A stretch of DNA of 64,000 nt from Mya arenaria. Lineage: Eukaryota > Mollusca > Bivalvia > Myida > Myidae. This document shows, piece by piece, positions 11,501 through 20,750 of the stretch. Under the pieces are notes generated by a model that saw only the letters and a program-made list of their open reading frames with translations, ran no database searches and was not told where the DNA came from. Position 1 is the first letter of the stretch. Each line of letters starts with the position of its first letter. The position numbers and the translations under genes are program-made. The DNA lies in NCBI RefSeq assembly GCF_026914265.1, contig NC_069136.1, positions 28,549,201 through 28,613,200 of the forward strand, written 5' to 3'.

Positions 11501-12235
11501 AAAGAAACACATTTCTTTCAAAACAAAAATAAGAAAAAAATCACAAATTGTATTACCCTCTGGTGTTAAATGCTGCAGATGTATTTCATGATTTGTTGGG
11601 TTAATAAATTCATCTGCAATCATTTTTGTCAGCTTTTTATAATTGGCTTGAGAATATACCATAGATCGCACTTTCTTTAATGGTATCCCACGAATGTCTG
11701 CCAACTTTATCACAAAGTTTTCTAATGTAAATGCTGGAGGTCTGTAAAATCTTATGTCATCCACCAAGTCAATTGCATGAGTGATTTCAGGATTCTTTCT
11801 TGGCAATCTCGTCGGCAAGCCATCTGGACCTCTGGGTTTATATGGCTTCACTAACGATTTCCCGTCAACATAAGTTCCCAAACTTGTATGGTCCCGGTAC
11901 AATGGATCTAGCATAAATTTCTTTTCATCCTTACTGAGGAATGAGACTCTACTCTGTGGAGTAGGGTAGGTGAGAGACCTAAACACTGACTTCCTGTGCA
12001 TGGACTCGGAGGGGGGTGGGGACACCAAACTGGGCACAACACTTGGTGTGGGAGAGTGTCTGGTTGTTGTGGCTTCCCTTGACCTATATTGTCCATCTTC
12101 ATCGATGTTGAAGTCAATTGAGTCAAAGTAATCATTGAGCTTGCTGTTTGCAGCTATTGTGCTTGGTGCTGGGGTGTCATGTACTGGCGGAAGTGGCTTA
12201 GGGGCCCTTGGTCGCCGCAACAACTGCTTGCCCAT
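2364..12235 (-). CDS. LRRC63: Leucine-rich repeat protein, LRRC63-like, 12 coding exons, 626 aa
   Basis: I spliced this by hand from GT-AG borders with matching phases. Exons, 5' to 3' on the minus strand: 12235-11557, 10993-10842, 10279-10197, 9830-9795, 7518-7430, 6702-6617, 6344-6261, 6007-5856, 5610-5527, 5239-5095, 3329-3235, 2559-2364. They total 1881 bp, 626 codons plus TAA. The start is ATG 12235; an in-frame stop lies just upstream at 12250-12248. Residues 1-230 are Pro/Ser-rich and probably disordered. Residues 376-530 form six 23-residue LRRs (LxxLxLxxNxLxxLP). Residues 562-626 form a Cys-rich tail with CDCC and ACSPKC. LRRs running unbroken across exon joins support the model. The LRRC63 name rests on architecture recalled from memory (N-terminal disorder, LRRs, Cys tail) and is less certain than the gene itself. 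LRRs usually mediate protein binding; the function is unknown. Confidence 0.8.
2795..2892. repeat. Short inverted-repeat element (MITE-like) in LRR intron
   Basis: CCAGTTTTATGATGTCATCG on the left is matched inverted by CGATGACATCAGAAAACTGG on the right, around a loop of about 50 bp. It lies in the intron between exons 11 and 12. Confidence 0.6.
3006..3185. repeat. Inverted-repeat MITE, about 180 bp, in LRR intron
   Basis: GGCATTATAAGGACCGGCC (left) is matched inverted by GGCCGGTCCTTATAATGTC (right). Weaker pairing (AACACATCACTT with AGTGGTGTGTT) extends the arms to about 60 bp. No coding capacity. It ends about 50 bp from exon 11. Confidence 0.7.
3235..3329 (-). CDS. LRR gene coding exon 11
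   Basis: Residues 531-562 (RLADMTLLTIAKSDLG, then LPESIQRLF). The acceptor is TTTGTTTTAG. The donor AA|GTATGG was chosen because it gives the phase 2 that exon 12 needs; the nearer GTATAC would put a stop into exon 12. Confidence 0.65.
3530..3905. repeat. Dispersed repeat with internal duplication, ending in a CA microsatellite
   Basis: The phrase AACAAAGGGCAAT(A/T)ACT occurs near 3580 and 3720. Each time it is followed by a copy of AAGTTATG and of a GTCAA(C/T)A(C/T)CTCAAAG-like segment, so a unit of about 130 bp is duplicated. An (AC)n tract with interruptions follows at about 3839-3880. Confidence 0.55.
4030..5040 (-). repeat. Old dispersed repeat of the AGGTCA-rich family, reverse orientation
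   Basis: TGACCTTTGACCTACTGACC at 4177-4196 and the following GGTCATGACTATCC / CATACCAAGTTT-like words match, inverted, the repeat at 25235-27171. Further right (4690-4990) are decayed copies of ACAAATCAAGGGC-type units. Borders are uncertain. Confidence 0.5.
5095..5239 (-). CDS. LRR gene coding exon 10 (LRR 5-6 and cap)
   Basis: Residues 482-530. LRR cores LRELNMEGNQLSAMPSG and LDRLNVKNNFMHPLFW; the HPLFWxEN ending looks like an LRR cap. The acceptor is ATCCTCTCAG and the donor CAG|GTAAGG, phase 0. Confidence 0.85.
5527..5610 (-). CDS. LRR gene coding exon 9 (LRR 4)
   Basis: Residues 454-482, LRR core LEFLDVSYNRITFIQNEI. The acceptor is TGATTTTCAG and the donor CA|GTAAGT, phase 2. Confidence 0.85.
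5856..6007 (-). CDS. LRR gene coding exon 8 (LRR 2-3)
   Basis: Residues 404-454. Two LRR cores are visible: LEILKLRNNPLTDLPADIH and LRTLVVSFCLIQSLPI. The acceptor is TATATTTCAG and the donor AG|GTGGGT, phase 2. Confidence 0.9.
6261..6344 (-). CDS. LRR gene coding exon 7 (LRR domain begins)
   Basis: Residues 376-403, exactly 28 codons. Contains the first LRR, NLVYLNLSFNDFT, which continues into exon 8. The acceptor is TGTTTGCAG and the donor ACC|GTAAGT. Confidence 0.85.
6617..6702 (-). CDS. LRR gene coding exon 6
   Basis: Residues 347-375 (SQEDGMITPSEVAILDSLIQ...). The acceptor is GCTTACAG and the donor AAG|GTATAT, phase 0. It is the linker just before the LRR domain. Confidence 0.75.
6910..7400. 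repeat. 81-82-bp intronic minisatellite, 6 copies
   Basis: ACCATTCCTT marks unit starts near 6910, 6992, 7073, 7154, 7236 and 7318. Units carry CCAGTACTAAACATTGACAC and CAGGCAGACACCAAACAC. It lies in the intron between LRR-gene exons 6 and 5. Confidence 0.95.
7430..7518 (-). CDS. LRR gene coding exon 5
   Basis: Residues 317-347 (ELPASDAMFHSA, then KYFQGSGRSQSPF). The acceptor follows a pyrimidine run (CTTTTTTCCAG) and the donor is TTCA|GTAAGG, phase 1. It lies between two intronic minisatellites. Confidence 0.75.
7917..9745. repeat. 35-37-bp intronic minisatellite, about 51 copies
   Basis: Unit consensus: AATAACAATGAGGTTCAGTG plus AAGAACATGGGGGAC. Variants (GGTT/GGCT/GATT; GTGAAG/GTATAG; GGGGG/GGGG) recur in blocks, so multi-unit segments were copied. 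It lies in the intron between LRR-gene exons 5 and 4. Unit length is mostly not a multiple of three and the minus strand lacks stops, which explains the many overlapping open frames here. Confidence 0.97.
9795..9830 (-). CDS. LRR gene candidate 36-nt microexon (exon 4)
   Basis: The acceptor GCATGTGCAG and donor ACA|GTAAGC flank 36 bases. Read in phase 2 they code 12 residues (about SRQKVMLKEVIQ) and return to phase 2, so inclusion or skipping keeps the frame. It lies about 50 bp from the edge of a 1.8-kb intronic minisatellite. Its small size makes it the least certain exon; it could be optional or false. Confidence 0.55.
10197..10279 (-). CDS. LRR gene coding exon 3
   Basis: Residues 278-305, an acidic, valine-rich linker (TEIILVEDDTVEITSQNQ). 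The acceptor is CTCTTACAG and the donor CA|GTAAGT, phase 2. In-frame reading past the donor hits a stop at once, which supports this border. Confidence 0.75.
10842..10993 (-). CDS. LRR gene coding exon 2
   Basis: Residues 227-277. The acceptor TTGTATAG precedes GTCAGGAG, completing a split Gly codon. It codes an amphipathic stretch (LLIEMASMIKLHVRSIMNTE). The donor is ACT|GTGAGT, phase 0. Confidence 0.8.
11056..11165. repeat. Dispersed repeat copy A, about 110 bp
   Basis: Shares AACACAAGCCCGCAAGCCC, CACTGGTATAAT, CGGGCTTG, AAATTCTTGATTTTAT and GCTTGTTGACAATTT with 13572-13680, the same order and orientation. It sits in LRR-gene intron 1. Confidence 0.75.
11557..12235 (-). CDS. LRR gene coding exon 1
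   Basis: Codes residues 1-226 plus one base. It begins MGKQLLRRPRAPKPLPP and is rich in Pro, Ser and Thr up to about residue 75, then more ordered (FTLENFVIKLADIRGIPLKK). The donor is GG|GTAATA, phase 1. Open frame past the donor runs only into AT-rich intron. Confidence 0.85.
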
Positions 12236-13571
12236 CTTGTGGCTCAATTATATTTTTATGCTGGAAATTAAATTCAACATGATAATTATTTATTTTAAAA
12301 ATGGTTTCATTTGATATTTGAAAGTCAGATAAATACAGCACAACATGAAAACCATGCAAGGAGCTTCATTTCAAGATTCAAAGTATGCCCTAGTTCATAT
12401 GGGAACGAGTCATTTCATACCTTAGATATTTCATACCCTCTGATTTTGGTCCTTTACATTCGTTAATCAGAATCACATCCAACCAGAAACATGAAAACTT
12501 ACTATCAAACTGCTAGAAACAAGTAAGTGTAAATCAAGGAATTATATATAGAAATTATATGACAATTGTATGTATGAATGAATTGGTCTATACTTCTGTT
12601 TCTGAAACTTTTAATTTATTCCTTCAAATTAAGCTTAGTCTCATTCCCATATTACAAGTTTTTTTCTAAAATAATTTTGATCAATCTCAAAGATAAGTCC
12701 ATGTCAGATTCACATAATCAGTATATAGTCACTATATTAATCGATTAAATCTTATGACTATCTAAAGGGTTCAGAATGACTGAAAATCAGTGGGTACGAA
12801 ATGACTGTAAACTGTTCATATACATGGGTTGGAGAGCAGTATCCAGGTGGGGCATGGTCGCGTGAGATTGACTGCCCATGTGTAATGACCAATTTGAATA
12901 TTTGTTTATAGTTTTACCCCAAAACAAGTTTTGTCAGTATTGTATCATTTTTGTGCAACAAACTCCAGAAATTGTATTTCATTACCATCACTTGGATGAA
13001 TAAAGGTATAAATGCAACACCAATGTCCACATTATGTATACAAAATTAACCTTGATTTTTATTGATTTTTTCATTTATCAAGAGAGACAACTCGTACAAA
13101 CACTGTTATGATGCTTGAAAATGTCGCCATTTTCCCAGAAAAGCATCAAATGAGAAAATAGTGCTGTAATTTATATTTAAACAAGGATATCGGCATAATT
13201 TTGATTGAAATCCGCCTTAATCTGGTCTATTCCTTGCAACCAAATTGTATCATTTTCATCAAAACACACTATATTAATCATGTTTATAATATGAATGGGT
13301 GTATTTGAGCTCATGTCAGGAAGGCATTCAATTCAGAATGAAACAAAAACATATATTGGATTTTATGTAAGATATGTCGAGTACTGCTTCCCCCTTAGGC
13401 AAAATTGATTGCATCCTTTGGCACCCCAAAACTGCGCGAGCTTCATGTCACAAATTTTCATAATAAACAATCAAAGGCAATTTACCCCTAGTCTGATTAA
13501 CTACAAGTATTATTTCAGTCAATACCTTTTCTAGTGAGAAAATCTTTAAGTCTCTGTCAAAACTGCCAGAC
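12236..13571. other. Upstream region of the LRR gene
   Basis: AT-rich, no supported coding sequence. It lies between a minus-strand gene start and the plus-strand agmatinase-like exon, so it may hold divergent promoters. I see no clear TATA box or CpG-dense block. Confidence 0.4.
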
Positions 13572-13680
13572 AAATTAACACAAGCCTGCAAGCCCTCCAC
13601 TGGTATAATGTCTTCCGGGCTTGCTCAAATTCTTAATTTTATAGAGCAGGGCTTGTTGAAAATTTGATGCCAAGGAATGG
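13572..13680. repeat. Dispersed repeat copy B, about 110 bp
   Basis: Second copy of the repeat at 11056-11165 (AACACAAGCCTGCAAGCCC; CGGGCTTGCTCAAATTCTTA). No target duplication or terminal repeat was recognised. Confidence 0.75.
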
Positions 13681-14163
13681 TTTAAGAATTTGGACACCTG
13701 ATCTGCTCTACAAGCTACTGTATATAATATAAATAGCCGGTGTAAAGTCTTTTTGACATTTTGTTCATGACAGGCGTTTGGCAGTAAACATATCAATGTT
13801 GAAATGTTTATAAAGTTTCCCTTAAAACACAACATGTTGAACACTCTAGATTTTACCTTTATTTTGTTAAACAGTTGAAGAAATACAAAAAAACAGATCA
13901 ATCTTTTACTCCTCATCATTCATTGACGGGAAAATTAAGACCTACACACGCAAACAGATATTTTAAAAGTTACCAGTTATGTATGTTTTCTGCTGAATTA
14001 AAATAAAAAGGTTAATCTGTTTGGCACAGTTTAAAAACATTTATTTGTAACTTTTTCATCCATTTTGATGTTCGTCTCCATAACAAAACAATCATGGGTA
14101 CGAGACGCTTGCAAATCTTTACTAACCAATCGTTTCACTGATTGGGCTGGTTCCGGGTCAAAA

Positions 14164-14349
14164 ATGATGTCGCGAGTGTGCAGACAGCTTATTTCGTTTT
14201 CAAAAAACCAGCTTGCCGCAGGATTTTCAACATGTCAGCGGATGCATCAGATATATAATGAGCCTCTTTCAGGTTACGAAATGCCAAGAGCAGGAGAAAT
14301 TGCCTCGATGATGAGATTACCAGTTCAAAACAATACAGAACTTCAGAAG
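14164..14349 (+). CDS. AGMAT: Agmatinase (mitochondrial) first coding exon
   Basis: Agmatinase is a ureohydrolase that splits agmatine into putrescine and urea. ATG at 14164 (a second ATG follows at once) opens 62 codons ending AAG|GTAATA, phase 0. The N-terminus (MMSRVCRQLISFSKNQ...) is rich in Arg and Ser with no acidic residue for over 30 positions, like a mitochondrial presequence. The end, AGEIASMMRLPVQ, matches the conserved stretch just before the catalytic core in animal AGMAT proteins. The metal-binding motifs (GGDH, DAHxD) should lie in later exons, and I found none to the right. Either intron 1 is very long, passing the 21-28 kb minisatellite or the window, or this is an isolated fragment. 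An in-frame start further left (near 14065) is possible but less likely. Confidence 0.7.
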
Positions 14350-14365
14350 GTAATAACCAGTCTAA

Positions 14366-14392
14366 TATATATATATATATATATATTATACA
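14366..14392. repeat. (TA)n microsatellite
   Basis: Alternating TA run just inside the agmatinase-like intron. Confidence 0.8.
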
Positions 14393-14570
14393 CTACAAAT
14401 ATGTTGCAGGTTAATACTCTCAACTAAAAAGATAAAATTACGCCATACTTACCCAATTGCTCAGTACTGCCTAATTAAAGATACCGATGATGTTTCACCT
14501 TATAAGTTTAAAATAAGTTGATTTGTTAAATACTAGTTTAATTATTTTATTATAAATTTAATGACTGTTT

Positions 14571-14938
14571 CTGTGGCCTAGTGGTTAAGGCATCCACCTA
14601 TGGAGCAGGAGACTGTGGGTTGGATCCCTGGCCGAATCATACCGAAAGAGGTTAAAAGTTGGAACAAGTATAAGCTCCCTTGTCTGGCGCTCGGCATTTA
14701 AAGGGTAGTACATGGAAAAGTGGTGTACTCAGTTCTGGTTTATCCCAGGAAAGTTGTACTCCCTGTATCGGTGCTTTACACCGAGCACGTGAAAGAATCA
14801 AGGGGTCTCTTCAAAAAAGAGCTAGGGTATTGCACCCTGACTTCCTCGTATTACACCACTGTCTCTGCCTCATGCTGTCCCTTAATCGAAAACAAAGGAC
14901 CCCGTTGGAAATTATTATTATACAGTACAAAGTGCATA
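14571..14938 (+). mobile_element. tRNA-derived SINE
   Basis: The head resembles a tRNA gene with an A box (TGGCCTAGTGG, 14574-14584) and a B box (GGTTGGATCCC, 14618-14628). An unrelated body (CTGGCGCTCGGCATTTAAAG; TTTATCCCAGGAAAGTTGTA) and an ATTATTATTA tail follow. The body resembles SINEs I associate with bivalves. Not a functional tRNA gene: the cloverleaf is not closed by a proper acceptor stem. Confidence 0.8.
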
Positions 14939-15187
14939 TTTGAAAAAAAAAAAAAATTCAATATTTTTTTACATATTCGGTATTATAATTTTTAGTAAGG
15001 AATTATAAGATTTTTTTTATTTAAAAAAAAAAATGATTGAGTTTGAAAATCTGGTGCCAGTGTTGATACTTTACCTTTTAAATTTTATGAAATATATTTC
15101 ATGATAGACAATAAGAAATATTTTCTTGATTGACAGATAAGAATGTTTTTATGAAAGCCTGTTATAAAACTACTGAATTGTTCTTAA

Positions 15188-16399
15188 CAGGGCTCTCGCG
15201 AGGGGGCGACTTGGGCGAAGTGGTCGCCTAAAATTCCCAGACTTCGCCCATTTGTATCATCAAAGCGACATTGACTTCGCCGAAAAAAATAGCACATTGT
15301 AAATCTGTCAATCAGCAGTCTTTGGCCACTGTCACATTAGTCAAAACACCGCAATTAGCCATTCATAAAATTAGGTAATCTCCTAATCCGATAATTGGGC
15401 CGTGTCATCCAATTACCCAAACATCGCCAGTAGGCGGAGCTATTGATGGTCAACCAATCAGAATGTACATTGAGAAGTCCCTGATCAAATGAAATAAGTT
15501 TGTTTTAATCAGATTGAAAAGGCAACATAATTATGAAAAATCTTGTTAAGCATTAAAGAAGTTAAAAAGTAATTGATATATGTATTGAACAAACAATGCC
15601 AGACATTTTAAACATTGTTGCTTTTGAAGCAGACGGTCATAACCATCTCGGGCCATCGGCAAGGTGGCGCTAAGAAAATCAATAACATGACGTATCAACA
15701 AATATTTGATTGGTTTAAGTGAACTGTTCATGATAAAATGAAATGATAAAAAATGATTTGTAAACACAAAAATATCTTCTTTTTTTGCTTTATGTAGTGT
15801 TTACTTACAGTATTTTTCTCCTGTTGATGACTTTAAAATCGGCGAGATCGCCATTTTGTCAGAACATTTTTCCGAGTTATATTTTTCAACCTCCCATTAT
15901 GTATTGGTTAAAATTTCATCAAGAACAGTGATTTAAATGTCATTTGGTTCTTAAATGTCAGCATATTGAAAATTATTTAGCCAGAGACAAGCATATAACA
16001 GCATAGCTGAATGTGACATTCGTACCCATCCCGAACGTACCAAAATAAGATTCGTCCCCCTACTATATTGACAGTTCATTTATAAGGTCATTTTGATTGT
16101 TTCAAATCCTTAGCTGTCTTGGTGTTTGATTCATTTTAGATGCTATTTGGAGATAAACTATGTGACATTGACAAATACACTTTTGCTGAGCCAAAAATGA
16201 TACATTATTTGTGAACATTTTATATAGTTATAGCAATTAATTTGAATGTGAATGTAAACTTAGGTGTGTGGTATGGCATAGTTTTTGTATCAGGTGTTAC
16301 GAAAAGTATCACTTCTCCCTAAAGTCTCCCCACTTCTCCCTAAATTGACTGAAGGGAGAAGTCACTTCTCCCAAATATTTCAGCCTAGTGAGAGCCCTG
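15188..16399. mobile_element. hAT-like non-autonomous DNA transposon, 1.2 kb
   Basis: Terminal inverted repeats CAGGGCTCTC at the left and GAGAGCCCTG at the right. CTTAA flanks both sides (15183-15187 and 16400-16404) and looks like a target duplication. CAGGG ends suggest hAT, whose duplications are usually 8 bp; only 5 bp match here, so the superfamily is tentative. The inside contains short G-rich and TTCTCCC-rich palindromic words near the ends and no transposase. It sits inside the putative agmatinase intron. Confidence 0.7.
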
Positions 16400-16899
16400 C
16401 TTAATAGTAGATAAAATAAGAAATATATTTTATATTTCAACTTTAATTTTTTTGGAACTATATTTTATGATAGACAATAAGAAACTATTTCCTTGATCAT
16501 CTCTGGACACTCTCAACATTAAGAATTAGGTACAGCTGGCAAACAGTTATCAATATTCCATAAACCTTCAGATGACCAGTGACACAAGTCTATTTCAAGT
16601 TTGTATTCCCAATAAACATGAAACATGATCTTACTGTCTGACTTTCAATATTTGACAGAATAAAGCTCCATATCTAAACAACAGCAATATATGGAATTTC
16701 ATCTTACTGGTACGACAGGATTGCAGTTTCATTTAAATAATTAAGAAAAGATTTATCTAAGAATGAAAAAAAAAACTTAAGAATTTAATTACCAAATGAA
16801 TAAAGAATTTAATTACCAAATGAATAAGTTGTTAAGTATGAATATACAGTGATTTTTATAAAAATATGATTTGACTTCTTAAATAATTACATTACTTGT

Positions 16900-17395
16900 T
16901 TGAAGGAAGGTCATGAGCAGCAGATAAAGACTTTTGATTTTGAGGTCAGTCGGCCAAAGGTCGATGTCATGGTGGCCTTGAGATAACCTTCACCTGAAAA
17001 TCGTTTCGGATCAATATATGAAGAACACTATGGCCAAAGGACTTCAAACTTCGTAGACAGGTTGGTCAAAACCAGCAGATGAACCCTATTACTTTGGAGG
17101 TCAGCGGGACGAAGTTCAAGGTTGTTGTAAACGTAAGCTGAAAATACGCAGTTTCCTATAAAAATTGAAAACACTTAGGCCTAGAGTACTCGAACTTGAT
17201 AAAGGTCTCTAAAACAGCACCCTAACGTTTGACATCAGTTAGTCAATAGTCAAGGTTGTGGTGACATTGCGCTGAAAGTCCAAATCATTCAATAAATGAA
17301 CAATGCTTAAGTACCTCAAACTTGAGGGCATTTTAGCTGAAATGTTGTGCTAAAGATCATCTCTAGCTTTTTTGACAAATTCACAATCAAATAAG
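16900..17395 (+). repeat. Decayed copy of the AGGTCA-rich dispersed repeat
   Basis: Words such as TTGAGGTCAGTCGGCCAAAG, ACTTCAAACTTCGTAGACAG and GGTTGGTCAAAACCAGCAGA follow the order seen in the repeat at 25235-27171, but with much divergence. Confidence 0.55.
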
Positions 17396-17615
17396 GGGTG
17401 AAAAAATGAAATTTTAGTATCAGGATGTTCATTAACTTAAGACGAACAGGATGATGGATTTAATTTTGGAATTACTAAAATACTTTTGAAGAAAATAGGA
17501 ATGAAAAGATTTTTCTTTGTTGTCTGGATTTAACCTGGATATTGAATATTGGATATTATCTATTTATTGGATTAAATTCTGACACTGTTGACACTTACCC
17601 TAAAATATATAAATC

Positions 17616-17783
17616 ATGAGTTCAAAAGAACAAAGGGACAAAAAGACCAATTCAAAATATCAGCCCCCGGGCAAAATATCAGCAAAAGGTGATGAAAAAC
17701 CAACTGCCAAACGGACAAATTCTCAAGTCAGCAATGATAGCATGGACAATGGGGCAATACAGAGACAGTTAGATGGTGAATGA
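17616..17783 (+). CDS. N-terminal open frame of LINE ORF1 (55 codons)
   Basis: ATG 17616 opens a Lys/Gln/Ser-rich basic frame (MSSKEQRDKKTNSKYQ...) that stops at 17781 and overlaps the start of the main ORF1 frame at 17773. Such basic, low-complexity N-termini are usual in L1-type ORF1 proteins. The two frames were probably once one, now separated by a single frameshift near the overlap; this is inference. Confidence 0.5.
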   Translation: MSSKEQRDKKTNSKYQPPGKISAKGDEKPTAKRTNSQVSNDSMDNGAIQRQLDGE

Positions 17784-18615
17784 AAACCTATTAGAACTTA
17801 GGGGTGATCTCAAACATATGCTTAAAAAAGATGAGGTAGAAAACTTAATCACCAGTACTATATCAAACATTTTAAAAGAATTGGAACAAAAGACTGAAGA
17901 TAGGATCATGAGGATGAAGAAGGATATTGAAGAGGATATGAAGGCAAAGATTGATACAGACATTGAGAAACTGGTTAATTTAAAAACCAAGGGCCTGGAG
18001 GACAAAATTAATAGTTTGGAATTTGACAATAATGCTCTTAAGGAAAAGCTGGACAGCTCTAAGAGCTATTACACTCAAGAAATTGACAGGCTAAAAGACA
18101 AGGCAAATGAAAACGGACGTATCAGTCGGGAAGCCAGTAAGAAAGCAAATTATAATGAACAGTATTCAAGAAAAAATAATATCAAAATCATGGACATTAA
18201 AGAAGATGGTAATGAGACGGAAGCATTATTGTCAACGAAGGTGATTGACATTCTCGGGGACCAGGGTATCAAACTTGAGAGCCATCAGTTTGTTGCTATC
18301 CACCGAATTCCGGGCGGACGTGGGCATGCCAAACCTGTTTTGATGAAGCTCCGTAACAACAATGACACGGCCATGGTGATGAGGAAGAGACGGGAAATGA
18401 AGACTGCGGGTCATCGCCTCGTTGACGACGTGACCAAGATGAACACGGGTCTGATTAGCAGACTAACCCTCCATCCAGCCATTGACAGTGCCTGGTATTT
18501 TAATGGTGCAGTTTACGGACTTACTGGCAGGAAGGAAAGAATAAAGTTTGATGTGTATGACAATATTGATGCTGTTATGAGAGCTCGCCGAGAACGGAAA
18601 ACAGTGACATCATAA
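17773..18615 (+). CDS. L1-type LINE ORF1 protein, 280 aa
   Basis: ORF1p of L1-like non-LTR retrotransposons is an RNA-binding trimer that coats the element RNA. Residues 1-115 have the heptad pattern of a coiled coil (Leu/Ile/Lys/Glu rich). Residues about 125-200 match the RRM-like core, including NEQYSRKNNIKIMDI, which parallels the EqYSRRNNIrI motif of L1 ORF1p, and IHRIPGGRGHAKPVLMKL. Residues 200-280 resemble the C-terminal domain. The frame is intact from ATG 17773 to TAA 18615. No reverse transcriptase or endonuclease ORF2 follows in the next 2.5 kb, so the copy is ORF1-only, truncated or rearranged. Confidence 0.8.
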   Translation: MVNENLLELRGDLKHMLKKDEVENLITSTISNILKELEQKTEDRIMRMKKDIEEDMKAKIDTDIEKLVNLKTKGLEDKINSLEFDNNALKEKLDSSKSYYTQEIDRLKDKANENGRISREASKKANYNEQYSRKNNIKIMDIKEDGNETEALLSTKVIDILGDQGIKLESHQFVAIHRIPGGRGHAKPVLMKLRNNNDTAMVMRKRREMKTAGHRLVDDVTKMNTGLISRLTLHPAIDSAWYFNGAVYGLTGRKERIKFDVYDNIDAVMRARRERKTVTS

Positions 18616-20399
18616 ACTATTTACATTCAATGTGACTGGATAAATTACCTAATATGTACATGGATTTAAAATTTAACCAGTAAGCAATTAGAATTTGCAT
18701 TTCCTTTGAAACCTGTTTTTAAACTAAATTGACTTCAATTCATGTTAAAGTCATATATTTATATATTTTTTTTTTTTTGCATAGTATTTGAAACAAGTTT
18801 ACATGTGCATAAAGAGTAACCATGTGCTCCTTATGTTTGTATTTTCACAAGAGCGCCACCTATAAGTCACTGTTAGTATGTACTCATTGGACTGTATACT
18901 ACATAATTATGGGTTTTTACTAGTGATAAAAATAGATCGGCAGAGGTCATTGGTCATGTCAAGTTACAATTATTATGTGCTCGCTGATCTGTCAATATGA
19001 TTATATCAATAGGTCATTCACTGTTATATAAATGCTTCATTGATCAATAATTGTAGTCATACAGGTACTACTAAACCTTTGCTGTTAAGCTTTAATTAAT
19101 AATCTATTCAGGTTATTTCGCTGATAAGAGAGTTTTATCTTATCAATTATTGTAATAAGATTTTATTAAACTTGGGATTGTGTTTTTGGAGAAATTGCAT
19201 TTTTTCTGTCTTTTCTACATGTTCATTTTCACTTTGCACTTATTTTTATGTTCTTGTATATTGAGGTATAAGTTGTTCATGCATTTTTGTCTATACTCAG
19301 TATTTACCTTTTACTCTGATGTATGTAACATTAAACTGTGGTCATTCACTGTTAGGAAAATGATAAATAATAAAGTTTCTGTGGGCGATATTTGTAATGA
19401 CTAATTTAAAAATTGCACATGATTTTTATCAAATTATACTTTCAGCAAACATGCCAGGCATTGTGCAGTGTAGAGAGTTTGCTGCATCAGAAATTGTAGA
19501 GTTTGCATTGCTAAAAAGTAATGCGGTTGTGGTACCTGGACTCCCATCAAAGGTCTGCATCAAGGGCATGGATGTTGAACGGCAATGGTGTTTGCATGGC
19601 AAATTCAGGGGATTCTGCCGAATTGACTAAAACAAGGACATAGTTTGCCCCAAACCTTCTCAACTAAGGCATTGAACAGACAGTACACCCGTTATTACCT
19701 TTGGAAGTTATTTGTTTGGACTAGTGTTTGCTATTTGGAAATAAGTGTCAAGAAATAACGTTATGGCTCTCATTGTTTAAAAACTGCAAGATTTTGAAAC
19801 TGATATGTAACAGTAACCAACTTTTTACCCAATATCCTTGATAGCTTTCATTCGACCAATTTTGATTTGATATCTGCTTGAATTATCAATTGTGTTTAAA
19901 GTAATGCTAGTCCCAATCTTGAAGAAGTCTGCAGTGTCGATGCAAAACATGAACAATTTTGAAATAGGTATTATGTCTTGCCAAGGAAACATTTTCCTTT
20001 GTTATTTACTGTTATTCTGTACCTAAGTTCAATAACTTATGTTCATAACATATGAATGCAGTACATGCAGTATGTGGCAATCTATGAATGTTTAGATTTT
20101 TTATAAGGTTTCCCAAGCATATTATCTTGAATTTTGCATACATCATACCATAGTCAATGAAAGTTATGATTATATTAACTTTATGTAATATGTGTTGAAA
20201 TTTGTATTTTTTGTTGCCCTGGAAACAATTTTATTTCTTATTTGTTATGATTTATGTTATTTTACTGAAATTAAATAATGTAAAATAAGCATAGAATCAA
20301 AACGCCTAAATACCTGACAAAACAACCTGTTTTGTTACTATTACTATTTCTAAGTATTTTTGTAGGTTTTATTTGCACATTACTTATCTACTCTTGACT
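18616..20399. other. AT-rich region, no supported gene
   Basis: Probably 3' sequence of the LINE copy, then AT-rich DNA with a poly-T run near 18765. A frame at about 19440-19629 (NMPGIVQCREFAAS...) follows an acceptor-like ATACTTTCAG and ends in TAA. It is unusually GC-rich for the area and may be a terminal exon of something unrecognised, but there is no second line of evidence. Confidence 0.35.
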
Positions 20400-20750
20400 T
20401 AAAGATGCACTCTTACTCCCAGATAAGATTTACCACAATTAATAATATTGTTTTAATACTCCAAAAAGGATAAATAAATGTCGAAAACAATGGTTCGTGT
20501 GAGTGAAGGATATCTAGTTTAATTTGAAAGAAAGTAGATCACAGTAAATCTTTTAGCATTCACCAATCTTTTAATATTTTTTGCGCTTTCTGTTATTAAT
20601 TGCACAGTTACAATCCTGTTATCAGTAATTAATTGTTTCCATAAATGCATTATTTAGTAAGTACATTGTAGTTAAAGGGTTATCACTCAAAATTGATGAT
20701 TGTTAAACATGTGTTTGTATTGATTTTGAATAAGAGTGTCACTTTAAATC
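20400..20750. mobile_element. MITE family C, copy 1, about 350 bp
   Basis: Left end TTAAAGATGCACTCTTACTC and right end TAAGAGTGTCACTTTAA are inverted repeats. The inside shares TCCATAAATGCATTATTTA and GGGTTATCACTCAAAA with the copy at 58677-59045. No coding capacity. Confidence 0.7.

Noticed and set aside
14571-14640. A tRNA gene
   Set aside because: A and B boxes are present, but the acceptor stem does not close and SINE body sequence follows.
19397-19630. 77-codon frame as a stand-alone gene
   Set aside because: Only an acceptor-like CAG and a stop support it. No homologue is recognised and no partner exon was found, so it is mentioned only inside the regional entry.
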